The notes beneath the pieces were generated by a model. The model saw only the letters and a program-made list of their open reading frames with translations. It was not told where the DNA came from and searched no databases. From an uncultured Bacilli bacterium (GTDB taxonomy: Bacteria; Bacillota_I; Bacilli_A; RF39; UBA660), in contig CAJTKV010000063.1 of the NCBI GenBank assembly GCA_910577075.1, forward strand, positions 1 to 7,846: 7,846 nucleotides of DNA, written 5' to 3'. Numbering within the stretch: the first letter of the stretch is position 1; every line of letters starts with the position of its first letter. Made by a program: the position numbers and the translations under genes. Below, piece by piece: positions 1 through 6,295 of this stretch.

Positions 1-197
1 ATTTAAAAAGAATTGGCAATAATTTAAAAGAAATGCGAATTCAAAGAGGTTTATCCCAAGCATCTTTAGGATCTTCATTGCAAATTACTCAAGCATGTAT
101 TGTCCGTTATGAAAAAGGATTAATTTGTATATCTACTTCAAACATTTATAAATATTCAAAGTTTTTTAATGTTTCTATTAATAAAATAATCAAATAA
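1..197 (+). CDS. Xre-family helix-turn-helix regulator, 3' fragment
   Basis: The reading frame enters from outside the window (first whole codon at base 3) and runs 64 codons to TAA at 195-197. The visible part matches the HTH_3/Xre fold: helix 1 around NNLKEMRIQRGLSQ, the turn and recognition helix in ASLGSSLQITQACIVRYEKG, then a closing helix with FFNVSINKII. The pattern 'R...GLSQ..LG......I..YE.G' is typical of Cro/CI-like DNA-binding domains. The protein ends directly after the domain, so it is probably a small stand-alone repressor, although anything upstream is cut off. It faces the minus-strand operon tail-to-tail across a short palindrome, so it does not share a transcript with that operon. 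Its target cannot be told from the sequence. Confidence 0.8.
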   Translation, partial: LKRIGNNLKEMRIQRGLSQASLGSSLQITQACIVRYEKGLICISTSNIYKYSKFFNVSINKIIK

Positions 198-219
198 AAA
201 TGCATAATTAAATGCATTT
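198..219 (-). terminator. AT-rich hairpin between convergent genes
   Basis: A perfect 8-bp inverted repeat, AAATGCAT / ATGCATTT, is separated by six bases (AATTAA). Read on the minus strand the hairpin is followed by TTTATTTG, giving a weak U-rich tail downstream of the HELLH gene that ends at 223. It may stop transcription from both sides, but the stem is AT-rich and the plus-strand tail is poor. Confidence 0.45.
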
Positions 220-222
220 ATA

Positions 223-1224
223 CTAAGCCACTTGTCTTCTCGAATATCCCTGAGGAATTTGTCTTATTTTATTATTAGTAAAAGGCGTAACATTGCGTTG
301 TAAACTCATCTTTTCGTGATTTAAAGCCAACTCTACTAGTTTATTTTCCTTTAAAACTCTCTCAAAAGCCAATCTCTTTTTTACACTTGGATTAGTCTTT
401 AAAAAATATCGATATAAATCTAAAGATATCTGGATATTTTTAAATGGCGCCATTCCCGGAAGTAAAGTAGAAATTTGATTGATATAGTCCAATTTTGCTA
501 AGATATTTATCAATTTTTTTCTCGGAATATATTGCTGCATATAATTGATAAATCCCGGAAGATTATGCCTAAAATAATATTTTTGCATATCCTTTGGATC
601 GTCAAAGAAAAACTCAAAAAGTTTAGCAATGCGCACTTCTTTATGATAACACTCTACCTTATTATCTGTATAAATTCGCGATGATAGCAATTCGGTATAT
701 CCTTCATTTAGACCCCCTCCGATGTTTACCATTCCCTTGCCTTGTCGGAATCCCACCTGTGCTCCTTTATTTTTTCCTAAATAACACGCTGAAGCTAAAT
801 GCAACAATTCATGACCAATTGAGCTATTTAGTGAATATGATAAAGAATTTTTTCTCGCATCAAACGTTCCTGCCAAACCAAGTAATAAAAGCATTCTCTT
901 TTTTTTAAATTTTACGGTACTCAAATTGCGATACATATCCTTTAACAAATTCTCATCAACATTATCTGTAAGTTTTTCTACATAGGGAAGTAAAGCCTCT
1001 ATCTTGGCCTTATTTATTCTCTTTTTGCGTTCTTCCAAAGGCATATAATCATAAAATACTTTCTTACTTATAATAAAACCATCATACTTATTAAGTTTTT
1101 GTAAAGAATATTGATGAAAAATATTTACCAATAAGATATATTCTAAAAAGGGCCATAAATTTACCAAAGTAAAGCTTTTTTCCGTAGAAACAATAAATTC
1201 TGCTATTTTTTCCTTATTCGTCAT
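223..1224 (-). CDS. Putative zinc metalloprotease with HELLH and NEGYTE motifs
   Basis: This 333-residue protein belongs to no family I can name. What is visible is a consensus zinc-binding motif HELLH at residues 138-142, preceded by a serine/asparagine-rich strand (SLSYSLNSSIG), and a second conserved-looking block GGGLNEGYTELL at 169-180. Glu174 or Glu178 could act as the third zinc ligand in the manner of gluzincins; this is inference. Residues 18-40 are hydrophobic and aromatic (VNLWPFLEYILLVN), but there is no signal peptide, so a cytosolic or peripheral location is likely. The C-terminal half (200-333) is basic and helical-looking. The start is ATG at 1224 with GAGGAA just upstream. 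It is the last gene of the der operon, 43 nt after the methyltransferase, and ends in TAG. The substrate is unknown, and loss of activity cannot be excluded. Confidence 0.72.
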   Translation of the reverse strand: MTNKEKIAEFIVSTEKSFTLVNLWPFLEYILLVNIFHQYSLQKLNKYDGFIISKKVFYDYMPLEERKKRINKAKIEALLPYVEKLTDNVDENLLKDMYRNLSTVKFKKKRMLLLLGLAGTFDARKNSLSYSLNSSIGHELLHLASACYLGKNKGAQVGFRQGKGMVNIGGGLNEGYTELLSSRIYTDNKVECYHKEVRIAKLFEFFFDDPKDMQKYYFRHNLPGFINYMQQYIPRKKLINILAKLDYINQISTLLPGMAPFKNIQISLDLYRYFLKTNPSVKKRLAFERVLKENKLVELALNHEKMSLQRNVTPFTNNKIRQIPQGYSRRQVA

Positions 1225-1257
1225 AATCTTCCTCTACACCATTTCTATCAAATATTC

Positions 1258-1279
1258 AAAAAGAGATTTATCTCCTCTT
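1258..1279 (-). terminator. Weak attenuator-like hairpin after the RNA methyltransferase gene
   Basis: On the minus strand AAGAG and CTCTT pair across nine bases and are followed by TTT. The overlapping GAGAT/ATCTC pairing competes with this stem. The structure spans the methyltransferase stop codon (1268-1270), and the next gene starts 43 nt after that stop with no convincing promoter in between. It is more likely a partial attenuator than a full stop. Confidence 0.3.
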
Positions 1280-1978
1280 CGAAAATTCATATAATATTAT
1301 ACTAGTTGCCATTGCCACATTTAAACTCTCACATTTACTATTCATTGGAATATACACATTTTTATGCGCTAGTTTTTGTATTCTTGCACTAACGCCCGCT
1401 CCTTCATTGCCCATTATTAATGCAAAAGGAGTATTTATCTCTATATCTGATACATCAATGCCACCCACGACATTAGTATTATATATAGTATATTTGTCTT
1501 TATTATTTAAAATAAACTCTTCAATATCGCCTTTTAAGAGATTTACGTAAAAAAGCATTCCTTCGCTACTACGAATCGTCTTTAAATTATAAAAATCAAC
1601 AGTATTATACGATGCTACAATGGTATCAATTCCAAAAGCTACGGCACTTCTAATAATCGTCCCTAAATTTCCTGGATCTTGTATATCATCTAATAACAAA
1701 ACATTTCCCTTAATTTCCCTTTTTTCAGGCATGCGAACGACCGCCAAAACTTTAGGTATTGTGGAAAGCGCCGATAATTTGCTCATTACCTGTTCACTTA
1801 CCCTTATAGCACCATCTAACGGTTCTAGACTATAAATTACCTCAACTAAGTTTCTCTTTTTAGCTTCTTCTACTAAGTGTTCTCCCTCAACGATAAAAAG
1901 TTTAGCCTCATCTCGATACTTCTTTTGGTTTAACTTAGCATAATATTTAATTTTTTCATTATTTACTGATTCTATCAT
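1268..1978 (-). CDS. SpoU/TrmH-family RNA 2'-O-methyltransferase (YsgA/RlmB-like)
   Basis: The 236-residue protein has the two-part layout of SPOUT methyltransferases. An N-terminal L30e-like RNA-binding region (about 1-85, with FIVEGEHLVEEA at 28-39) precedes the trefoil-knot catalytic domain. All three SpoU motifs are present: motif 1, DDIQDPGNLGTIIRSA (97-112, with Asn104 and Arg110); motif 2, LIMGNEGAGVS (187-197); and motif 3, IPMNSKCESLNVAMATSI (210-227). The family transfers methyl from S-adenosylmethionine to a ribose 2'-OH in rRNA or tRNA. The N-terminal type resembles the B. subtilis YsgA group, but the exact nucleotide cannot be read from sequence. The length is normal to slightly short. 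The ATG lies 2 nt after the upstream stop, and AAAGGA in the tail of the preceding gene serves as its ribosome site. It is the fourth gene of the der operon. Confidence 0.93.
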   Translation of the reverse strand: MIESVNNEKIKYYAKLNQKKYRDEAKLFIVEGEHLVEEAKKRNLVEVIYSLEPLDGAIRVSEQVMSKLSALSTIPKVLAVVRMPEKREIKGNVLLLDDIQDPGNLGTIIRSAVAFGIDTIVASYNTVDFYNLKTIRSSEGMLFYVNLLKGDIEEFILNNKDKYTIYNTNVVGGIDVSDIEINTPFALIMGNEGAGVSARIQKLAHKNVYIPMNSKCESLNVAMATSIILYEFSKRR

Positions 1979-1980
1979 AA

Positions 1981-2598
1981 TTAGTCCTTTAATTCTCTTC
2001 TAGCTTCCTTATAGCGGGGAAAATGTTCTTCAACACATTGCCAAAATGCCTTTGAATGATCCATATGCTCAAAGTGCGCAAGTTCATGACAGATAACATA
2101 ATCAATTAAATATGGCTTTTTATGAATAAGCATCGTATTTAAAGTTACTGTCATACTTCCCTTATTGCATACACCCCATCTTGTCTTCATATTTCTTATT
2201 CTAAGTCTAAATTTTGGTAAATGCTTGTATGTTGGCATGTATATATCCATTCTCTCTTGGAATATTGGCAAAGCATTTTTTTCTAAATATGCATTTATTG
2301 CCTCAACAGATGGTCCAAATGCCCGTCCATCATCTATTATAACTTTTTTATAATAGACATAATCTAATTCTTCTCCTAAAAAAAGTATTTTATCCGTTTG
2401 ATTCTTTTTATTCAGAGCTTTTTCATACATTTTCTCTAAACTCGCTTTGTTTTTCTCTAATAATTTTTTTATCTCATGTTTAGAGACATATCTTGGACAA
2501 GTAACATATATTTGCAAGTCGTCATTAATGCGCATATAAGTGTTTTTTATCTTCTTATATTCGACAACTACTTCCACCATATCGCCATTTAGATTCAT
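1981..2598 (-). CDS. YgjP-type (DUF45) zinc metallopeptidase
   Basis: This 205-residue protein carries the hallmark of the YgjP-like metallopeptidase domain: HELAHFEHMDHSKAFW (from His171), in which His171, Glu172 and His175 form HExxH and His181 is the usual extra histidine before FW. The conserved MKTRWGVC strand, around residue 138, lies ahead of it, with a beta-rich N-terminal half. The family is related to SprT/WLM proteins and is assumed to be cytosolic; its substrate is not established. I chose ATG at 2598. Its A overlaps the TAA of the upstream gene (TAATG), and GGAGAG stands 7 nt away. The only longer start is a TTG at 2613 overlapping that ribosome site. The gene is translationally coupled to the anchored protein before it and lies 2 nt from the methyltransferase. 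Confidence 0.9.
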   Translation of the reverse strand: MNLNGDMVEVVVEYKKIKNTYMRINDDLQIYVTCPRYVSKHEIKKLLEKNKASLEKMYEKALNKKNQTDKILFLGEELDYVYYKKVIIDDGRAFGPSVEAINAYLEKNALPIFQERMDIYMPTYKHLPKFRLRIRNMKTRWGVCNKGSMTVTLNTMLIHKKPYLIDYVICHELAHFEHMDHSKAFWQCVEEHFPRYKEARRELKD

Positions 2599-3557
2599 TA
2601 TTTTTCTCTCCAAACTTCATACCAATTTTTCAAATAAGTATAAGTCTTATTATAGCCATAACTAAAAGCTGATTTAATGACATCCCAAGTAAGTCCCAAA
2701 CTCTTTTTTAACAGATTAAAATCATTTTTAACCATCTCACACCCATCGGCATGAGCATCACATATATTAGTTGTTATATCCATATATTTGGCAATTAACT
2801 TACTCTTTAAATCATCTGTTTTATCTTTAATAGTCTTTTTATAATTTGGCCATTTATTATCAATCTTTCCATCTATAAGTAAGACATAATAAATAATCTT
2901 AGCCTTAGCTTTATCGCTAAGTTCCTCAAATGTCTTTCCCTTAATAGTCCCCTTGTAAAAGATAAAATCAATCAAAGTTACAAAATTCTTTTTTACTTTT
3001 TCGGAGATGCTAGTCTTTTCTTTAGCTTTGTCTGTTTCTTCATAACTAGCCTTAGCAAAATTGATAATTTCATCTTCACTTACAACTTCCTTAGTAACTT
3101 TTTTACTCGTCATCGTCGTTTTATCTTTAGTGGTGGAAACTGAAGTCGTCTTTTTATCCGTTGTACTTACATAGACGCTTTTTGTCGTCACACTTTTGGT
3201 AGTAGGAGTAATAAGAACTTCCTTATTTCTGGCAATTACCTCAATTTCATTAGGCGTAATACTCAACGCTTCATCCTCATTATAAGTTATGACAATAAAG
3301 TCTCCTTCATTGAGTTTTTTATCGGTATTCACGTGTATTTCCTCGTTATCATCTAAAGAAGCAATTTTGACATAATCATCTCCCACTTCCTTAACTGTAG
3401 CATACATCTTATTTTCAAGTTCTTTTTTGTTTTCCAAGGCATGATTTCCATCTAAAGAATTAATTAAAAAGACAACTGTTATTCCAATAGCAATAACCAA
3501 AGCTACACATACACATGCCATAATAATACTCTTGTTTTTATCACTTAATTCTCTCAT
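2598..3557 (-). CDS. Single-pass membrane-anchored protein with Thr/Lys linker, unknown function
   Basis: I do not recognise this 319-residue protein as a named family. It begins with a short charged stretch (MRELSDKNK) followed by a long hydrophobic segment at 11-34, so it is probably an uncleaved anchor with the bulk outside the cell. Residues 50-108 look like a small beta-barrel (MYATVKEVGDDYVKI, then EGDFIVITYN), with the alternation seen in OB or S1-like modules. Residues 117-157 form a Thr/Ser/Lys/Val low-complexity linker (e.g. TTDKKTTSVSTTKDKTT). The rest (160-319) is charged and helical, with two cysteines at 266 and 273 (CDAHADGC) that could form an external disulfide. Its ATG shares a base with the TAA of der, so translation is coupled. 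The link to der may reflect co-expression only. Confidence 0.8.
   Translation of the reverse strand: MRELSDKNKSIIMACVCVALVIAIGITVVFLINSLDGNHALENKKELENKMYATVKEVGDDYVKIASLDDNEEIHVNTDKKLNEGDFIVITYNEDEALSITPNEIEVIARNKEVLITPTTKSVTTKSVYVSTTDKKTTSVSTTKDKTTMTSKKVTKEVVSEDEIINFAKASYEETDKAKEKTSISEKVKKNFVTLIDFIFYKGTIKGKTFEELSDKAKAKIIYYVLLIDGKIDNKWPNYKKTIKDKTDDLKSKLIAKYMDITTNICDAHADGCEMVKNDFNLLKKSLGLTWDVIKSAFSYGYNKTYTYLKNWYEVWREK
2606..2611 (-). promoter_or_regulatory. Ribosome binding site that fixes the YgjP-type start
   Basis: GGAGAG on the minus strand lies 7 nt before the ATG at 2598. It would be partly inside the coding region if the TTG at 2613 were used, so it favours the shorter protein. Confidence 0.7.
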
Positions 3558-4870
3558 TACTCATCTTCCCCACGATTCTTAAAATTTAAAATAATTGGTG
3601 TCCCCTCTAAATCAATTGATTCTCTTATCTTATTTTCTAAGTAGCGTTCATATGAGAAGTGAACCAATCCCTTAGAATTGACATTAAAAGTAAATTTAGG
3701 AGGACACATATCCGTTTGACTGACGAAATAGACCTTTAATCTTCTTCCTTTATATGAAGGTGGCTCGTGTAATGCAATAGCATCACGAATTATGTCATTA
3801 AGCAAGCTTGTTTTTACTTCACTCACATAAGATGAATGAGCTTTAATTATTGCTGGCATAAGAGTGTGTATTCTTGCCTTTGTCTTAGCTGACAAAAAGA
3901 CCACTGGCGCATAAGGAATAAATTGAAATTCATTGCTAATTTTTTGTTTCCATGTCTTTATTGCTTGATCTTTATTCTCAATAGTATCCCACTTATTGAC
4001 AACTATAATGATGGCTTTTCCAGCATCTAAAGCATAAGAGGCAATGTGCTTATCGTGTTCAATTATACCCGTACTAGCATCAATCAAAATGCAGCAGACA
4101 TCCGCGCGCTCAATAGCTTTTAAACTTCTAATGATGGAATATTTTTCAATCTGCTCATATATTTTGCCTTTTTTACGCATACCAGCCGTATCAATGACTA
4201 AATAATCATTTTTCTCATAAGTAAACCTTGAATCAATTGAATCCCTCGTCGTTCCCGCAACGTCCGAAACAATCTGTCTTTCTTCGCCAACTAAAGCATT
4301 AACTAGGCTACTTTTCCCCGTATTTGGTCTTCCAATTAAACAAAACTTAATCACTTCATCAGCAGGTTCCGTACTATAATCCGGAAAATCACTAGTAATC
4401 ATATCCAAAAGTTCATCAATATGTCTTTTATGTTCGGCACTTATACAAACTAAATTTTCAAAACCTAATTCATAAAAATTATAGATATTATCTTCATGTA
4501 CTTTATCATCTATTTTATTTATTGCTACAATAACTTTTTTATTTGCTCTAAGTAACATGTCACGAACAGCTAAATCATTTGTCGTCAGATCTTCTTTGCC
4601 ATCCACGACAAAGACTATAACATCTGCCTCATCCATGGCAAGTTCGGCCTGCACGCGAATGTTTTCATTGAATGTGGCATTTTCCAAATCGATACCACCT
4701 GTATCAATCAAACTAAAAGATTTGTCCTTATAATTTACAACCCCATATAATCTATCTCTAGTAACTCCAGGAGTATCTGCTATTATAGCTTTTTTCTCAT
4801 TAATAAGGCGATTAAATAGTGAGGATTTCCCCGTATTTGGTCGTCCAATTAAACAAACAGTCTTGCGCAT
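3557..4870 (-). CDS. der: Ribosome-assembly GTPase Der (EngA)
   Basis: Der is a GTP hydrolase needed for late 50S subunit assembly, and this 437-residue copy has the normal length and architecture. The first G domain has GRPNTGKS (9-16), DTGG (56-59), NKID (118-121) and SAEH (about 154). The second has GRPNTGKS (180-187), DTAG (227-230), NKWD (292-295) and SAKT (327-330). The C-terminal KH-like domain spans about 350-437 and includes PPSYKGRRLKVYFVSQ. Both P-loops read NTGKS where most Der proteins have NVGKS, and their DNA is almost identical (see findings). The start is ATG at 4870 with TAAGGAGGGA just upstream. It heads the five-gene run and follows the pilin terminator, so it probably has its own promoter. 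Confidence 0.98.
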   Translation of the reverse strand: MRKTVCLIGRPNTGKSSLFNRLINEKKAIIADTPGVTRDRLYGVVNYKDKSFSLIDTGGIDLENATFNENIRVQAELAMDEADVIVFVVDGKEDLTTNDLAVRDMLLRANKKVIVAINKIDDKVHEDNIYNFYELGFENLVCISAEHKRHIDELLDMITSDFPDYSTEPADEVIKFCLIGRPNTGKSSLVNALVGEERQIVSDVAGTTRDSIDSRFTYEKNDYLVIDTAGMRKKGKIYEQIEKYSIIRSLKAIERADVCCILIDASTGIIEHDKHIASYALDAGKAIIIVVNKWDTIENKDQAIKTWKQKISNEFQFIPYAPVVFLSAKTKARIHTLMPAIIKAHSSYVSEVKTSLLNDIIRDAIALHEPPSYKGRRLKVYFVSQTDMCPPKFTFNVNSKGLVHFSYERYLENKIRESIDLEGTPIILNFKNRGEDE

Positions 4871-4894
4871 AATTATCCCTCCTTAATCGGCACT

Positions 4895-4923
4895 AGTTTA
4901 ACATAAAAACACCTAAATAGCAA
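4895..4923 (-). promoter_or_regulatory. Possible der promoter nested in the pilin terminator
   Basis: On the minus strand TTGCTA (4918-4923) and TAAACT (4895-4900) are separated by 17 nt, with four of six consensus matches each. The -35 box falls in the loop of the terminator hairpin. If used, it would give der a leader of under 20 nt that still holds AGGAGGG at 4877-4883. No other promoter fits in the short gap, but the boxes are weak. Confidence 0.35.
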
Positions 4924-4937
4924 TTACTTAGGTGTTT
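4907..4937 (-). terminator. Intrinsic terminator of the pilin-like gene
   Basis: A perfect 10-bp inverted repeat, AAACACCTAA / TTAGGTGTTT, with an 11-nt loop, begins 7 nt after the stop codon at 4945-4947. On the minus strand it continues into a T-rich tail (TTTTTATG), as expected for a Rho-independent terminator acting on the leftward transcript. Confidence 0.85.
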
Positions 4938-4944
4938 GGTATTT

Positions 4945-5538
4945 TTATAATTTGCGATACTCGCTACCAAGTTTTGGTGTATCTGATTGTTTATCACAAG
5001 ATTCTTTATCATACCAAGTATATACTCTATTATATTTATAATAAATGTATACATAGCACTTATTAATGACTCCACTAGTCTTTGGATTCACTACGACATT
5101 ATCATAGTCAGCTTTTTGTGCTTCACTGCACTTCCCATTGCATAAATTTTTCTCATCATAATCCAAATCATTTGAATTAACTAAATCTTGTACTGTTACT
5201 CTTAAACACCAATACTCCTCGTTTCCTAGAGTAGCATTTTCACTATAAGTCTTACCAGTATTAAAAGAAATATTTGTTACCTTCTTATTCTGAATATTAA
5301 GTTTACACGTTGCATGATTATTGCTATTGTTCAAATCTGTACCTTGTCGTACATAACCTTTATTAGCCTGTCCAAAAGTCTGAGCAGCTTTTTCAATTAA
5401 TTCAATTTTTGTATCATAAGCCTTTCCCTTGACCTTACCAGCCAAACTCATAGCTGACGGAACAGCTATCGCCATCAAAAGTCCCAAAATAATTATAACC
5501 ACTAATAATTCCACTAATGTAAAACCATTTTTCTTCAT
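4945..5538 (-). CDS. Type IV pilin-like protein (prepilin with N-methylation motif)
   Basis: This 197-residue protein starts MKKNGFTLVELLVVIIIL, a class III signal sequence. A prepilin peptidase would cut after Gly5, leaving Phe6 N-terminal with Glu10 as the conserved +5 residue. The hydrophobic helix continues to about residue 30 and into a helical stalk (about 33-60), followed by a polar head with six cysteines (78, 111, 133, 137, 161, 181) able to pair as disulfides. ComGC-like competence pseudopilins are usually about 100 residues, so this is a longer pilin or minor pseudopilin. I rejected the upstream in-frame start at 5580 because it would put 14 hydrophobic residues before the prepilin leader; the ATG at 5538 has AGGTGAT beside it. 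No assembly ATPase, peptidase or platform gene is present, so its machinery must lie elsewhere. Confidence 0.9.
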   Translation of the reverse strand: MKKNGFTLVELLVVIIILGLLMAIAVPSAMSLAGKVKGKAYDTKIELIEKAAQTFGQANKGYVRQGTDLNNSNNHATCKLNIQNKKVTNISFNTGKTYSENATLGNEEYWCLRVTVQDLVNSNDLDYDEKNLCNGKCSEAQKADYDNVVVNPKTSGVINKCYVYIYYKYNRVYTWYDKESCDKQSDTPKLGSEYRKL

Positions 5539-5554
5539 ATTATCACCTACTATA

Positions 5555-5576
5555 ATTATATCATAATAAAAAAAAA
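5555..5576 (-). promoter_or_regulatory. Promoter -10 box and T9 spacer upstream of the pilin-like gene
   Basis: On the minus strand a perfect TATAAT (5555-5560) lies 16 nt before the ATG at 5538, and AGGTGAT (5542-5548) sits between them. A run of nine T (5568-5576) occupies the spacer region where the -35 should be, and no good TTGACA-like box is seen at 16-18 nt. TTGCTT overlapping the run is only 14 nt away. The predicted leader is about 10 nt. Confidence 0.5.
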
Positions 5577-5593
5577 GCAAAGAAATTATTCTT
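5568..5593 (-). terminator. Weak terminator candidate after engB
   Basis: On the minus strand AAGAA and TTCTT pair across a four-base loop covering the engB stop codon, followed by TGC and nine T. The stem has only five mostly A-T pairs, so the T run is the stronger half of the signal. The same T run belongs to the pilin promoter region. Confidence 0.3.
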
Positions 5594-6179
5594 CACTTCC
5601 TATGTAACTTGACAAAATATTGTATATTTCTTCTCTTCCCTTTTTAGTTACGGAGGAAAACACAACTAATTTATCCTGTGGTAAAAGTTTTAATGATTCT
5701 TTCAATGCTTTTTCCGTCTTTTCCTTTTGACTATTTTTAACTTTATCATATTTAGTTGCTACAACAACTGTCGGCAATTCATAATATTTCAAGAAGTTAT
5801 ACATTAAAATATCATTTTCTGTTACTTTATGGCGAAAATCCACCAGTAAAAAGACACATTTTAAATTTTCTCTCGTCTGTAGATATTCCTCTATCATCAG
5901 GCCAAATTTTCTTTGCTTTTCCTTTGAGACCTCGGCATATCCATATCCTGGTACATCAACGAGATAAAACTTTTCATTTACCAAATAAAAATTGAGTGTC
6001 TGCGTCTTACCTGGTTTTCCCGAAGTATGAGCATAGTTCTTTCTTCCCAATATAGTATTGATAAAACTACTTTTTCCAACATTACTGCGTCCACATAAGA
6101 CAAACTCAGGACGGTTATCTGTCGGATATTGGCTAGTTCTTACGGCAATTGTCTCTAAATTAGATGTTTCAATTTTCAC
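5586..6179 (-). CDS. engB: Ribosome-biogenesis GTPase EngB (YsxC/YihA)
   Basis: EngB is an essential TrmE-Era-class GTPase acting in 50S assembly. This 197-residue copy is full length for the family. It shows the P-loop GRSNVGKS (30-37), the switch I block KPGKTQTLNFY with the conserved Thr, the switch II motif DVPGYGYA (75-82), the guanine-specificity motif TKYDK (142-146), and a G5-like SSVTKKG near 175-181. The start is GTG at 6179: the frame has no better ATG, and GGAAGGGG (complement of 6186-6193) is 6 nt upstream. It has its own promoter at 6207-6235, divergent from recU. Downstream lies the pilin-like gene with a promoter of its own. In many Firmicutes engB follows lonA or clpX; here it is separate. 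Confidence 0.97.
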   Translation of the reverse strand: MKIETSNLETIAVRTSQYPTDNRPEFVLCGRSNVGKSSFINTILGRKNYAHTSGKPGKTQTLNFYLVNEKFYLVDVPGYGYAEVSKEKQRKFGLMIEEYLQTRENLKCVFLLVDFRHKVTENDILMYNFLKYYELPTVVVATKYDKVKNSQKEKTEKALKESLKLLPQDKLVVFSSVTKKGREEIYNILSSYIGSEE

Positions 6180-6206
6180 GGGTATCCCCTTCCTTTAATT
6201 GCTTTA

Positions 6207-6235
6207 ATTATATTAAATTATTCAATTATTTGCAA
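6207..6235 (-). promoter_or_regulatory. engB: engB promoter
   Basis: On the minus strand TTGCAA (6230-6235) and a perfect TATAAT (complement of 6207-6212) are separated by exactly 17 nt. This is a good housekeeping-sigma promoter placed 27 nt before the GTG start. The AAAGGAAGGGG ribosome site at 6186-6196 lies in the short leader. Confidence 0.75.
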
Positions 6236-6250
6236 ATACTTTTAAAATGG

Positions 6251-6290
6251 TAGAAAAATTTTGGATATTAGTATATAATTAATAAAGGTG
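6251..6290 (+). promoter_or_regulatory. recU: recU promoter and ribosome binding site
   Basis: TAGAAA (6251-6256), 17 nt, then a perfect TATAAT (6274-6279), with AAAGGTG at 6284-6290 and ATG at 6296. The -10 is only 16 nt from the start codon, so the predicted leader is about 10 nt with the ribosome site near its 5' end. The promoter is back to back with the engB promoter and would also drive the PBP gene. Confidence 0.65.
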
Positions 6291-6295
6291 ATGAT

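Noticed and set aside
681..908. 75-codon plus-strand open frame
   Set aside because: It lies wholly opposite the HELLH gene, with no ribosome site or recognisable motif.
1620..1835. 71-codon plus-strand open frame
   Set aside because: It is antisense to the motif-rich part of the SpoU methyltransferase, with no independent support.
2165..2353. 62-codon plus-strand open frame
   Set aside because: It is antisense to the YgjP-type gene and has no coding signals of its own.
2599..2613. Five-codon extension of the YgjP-type gene from TTG
   Set aside because: The TTG overlaps the GGAGAG that serves the ATG at 2598, and the TAATG overlap matches the der junction.
4893..5075. 60-codon minus-strand open frame with hydrophobic start
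   Set aside because: It overlaps the 3' end of the pilin gene in another frame and runs through its terminator hairpin.
5539..5580. 14-codon N-terminal extension of the pilin-like protein
   Set aside because: It would precede the prepilin leader with hydrophobic residues and overlap the TATAAT box; the ATG at 5538 has the ribosome site.
5756..5995. 79-codon plus-strand open frame
   Set aside because: It is antisense to engB GTPase motifs, with no ribosome site or family resemblance.
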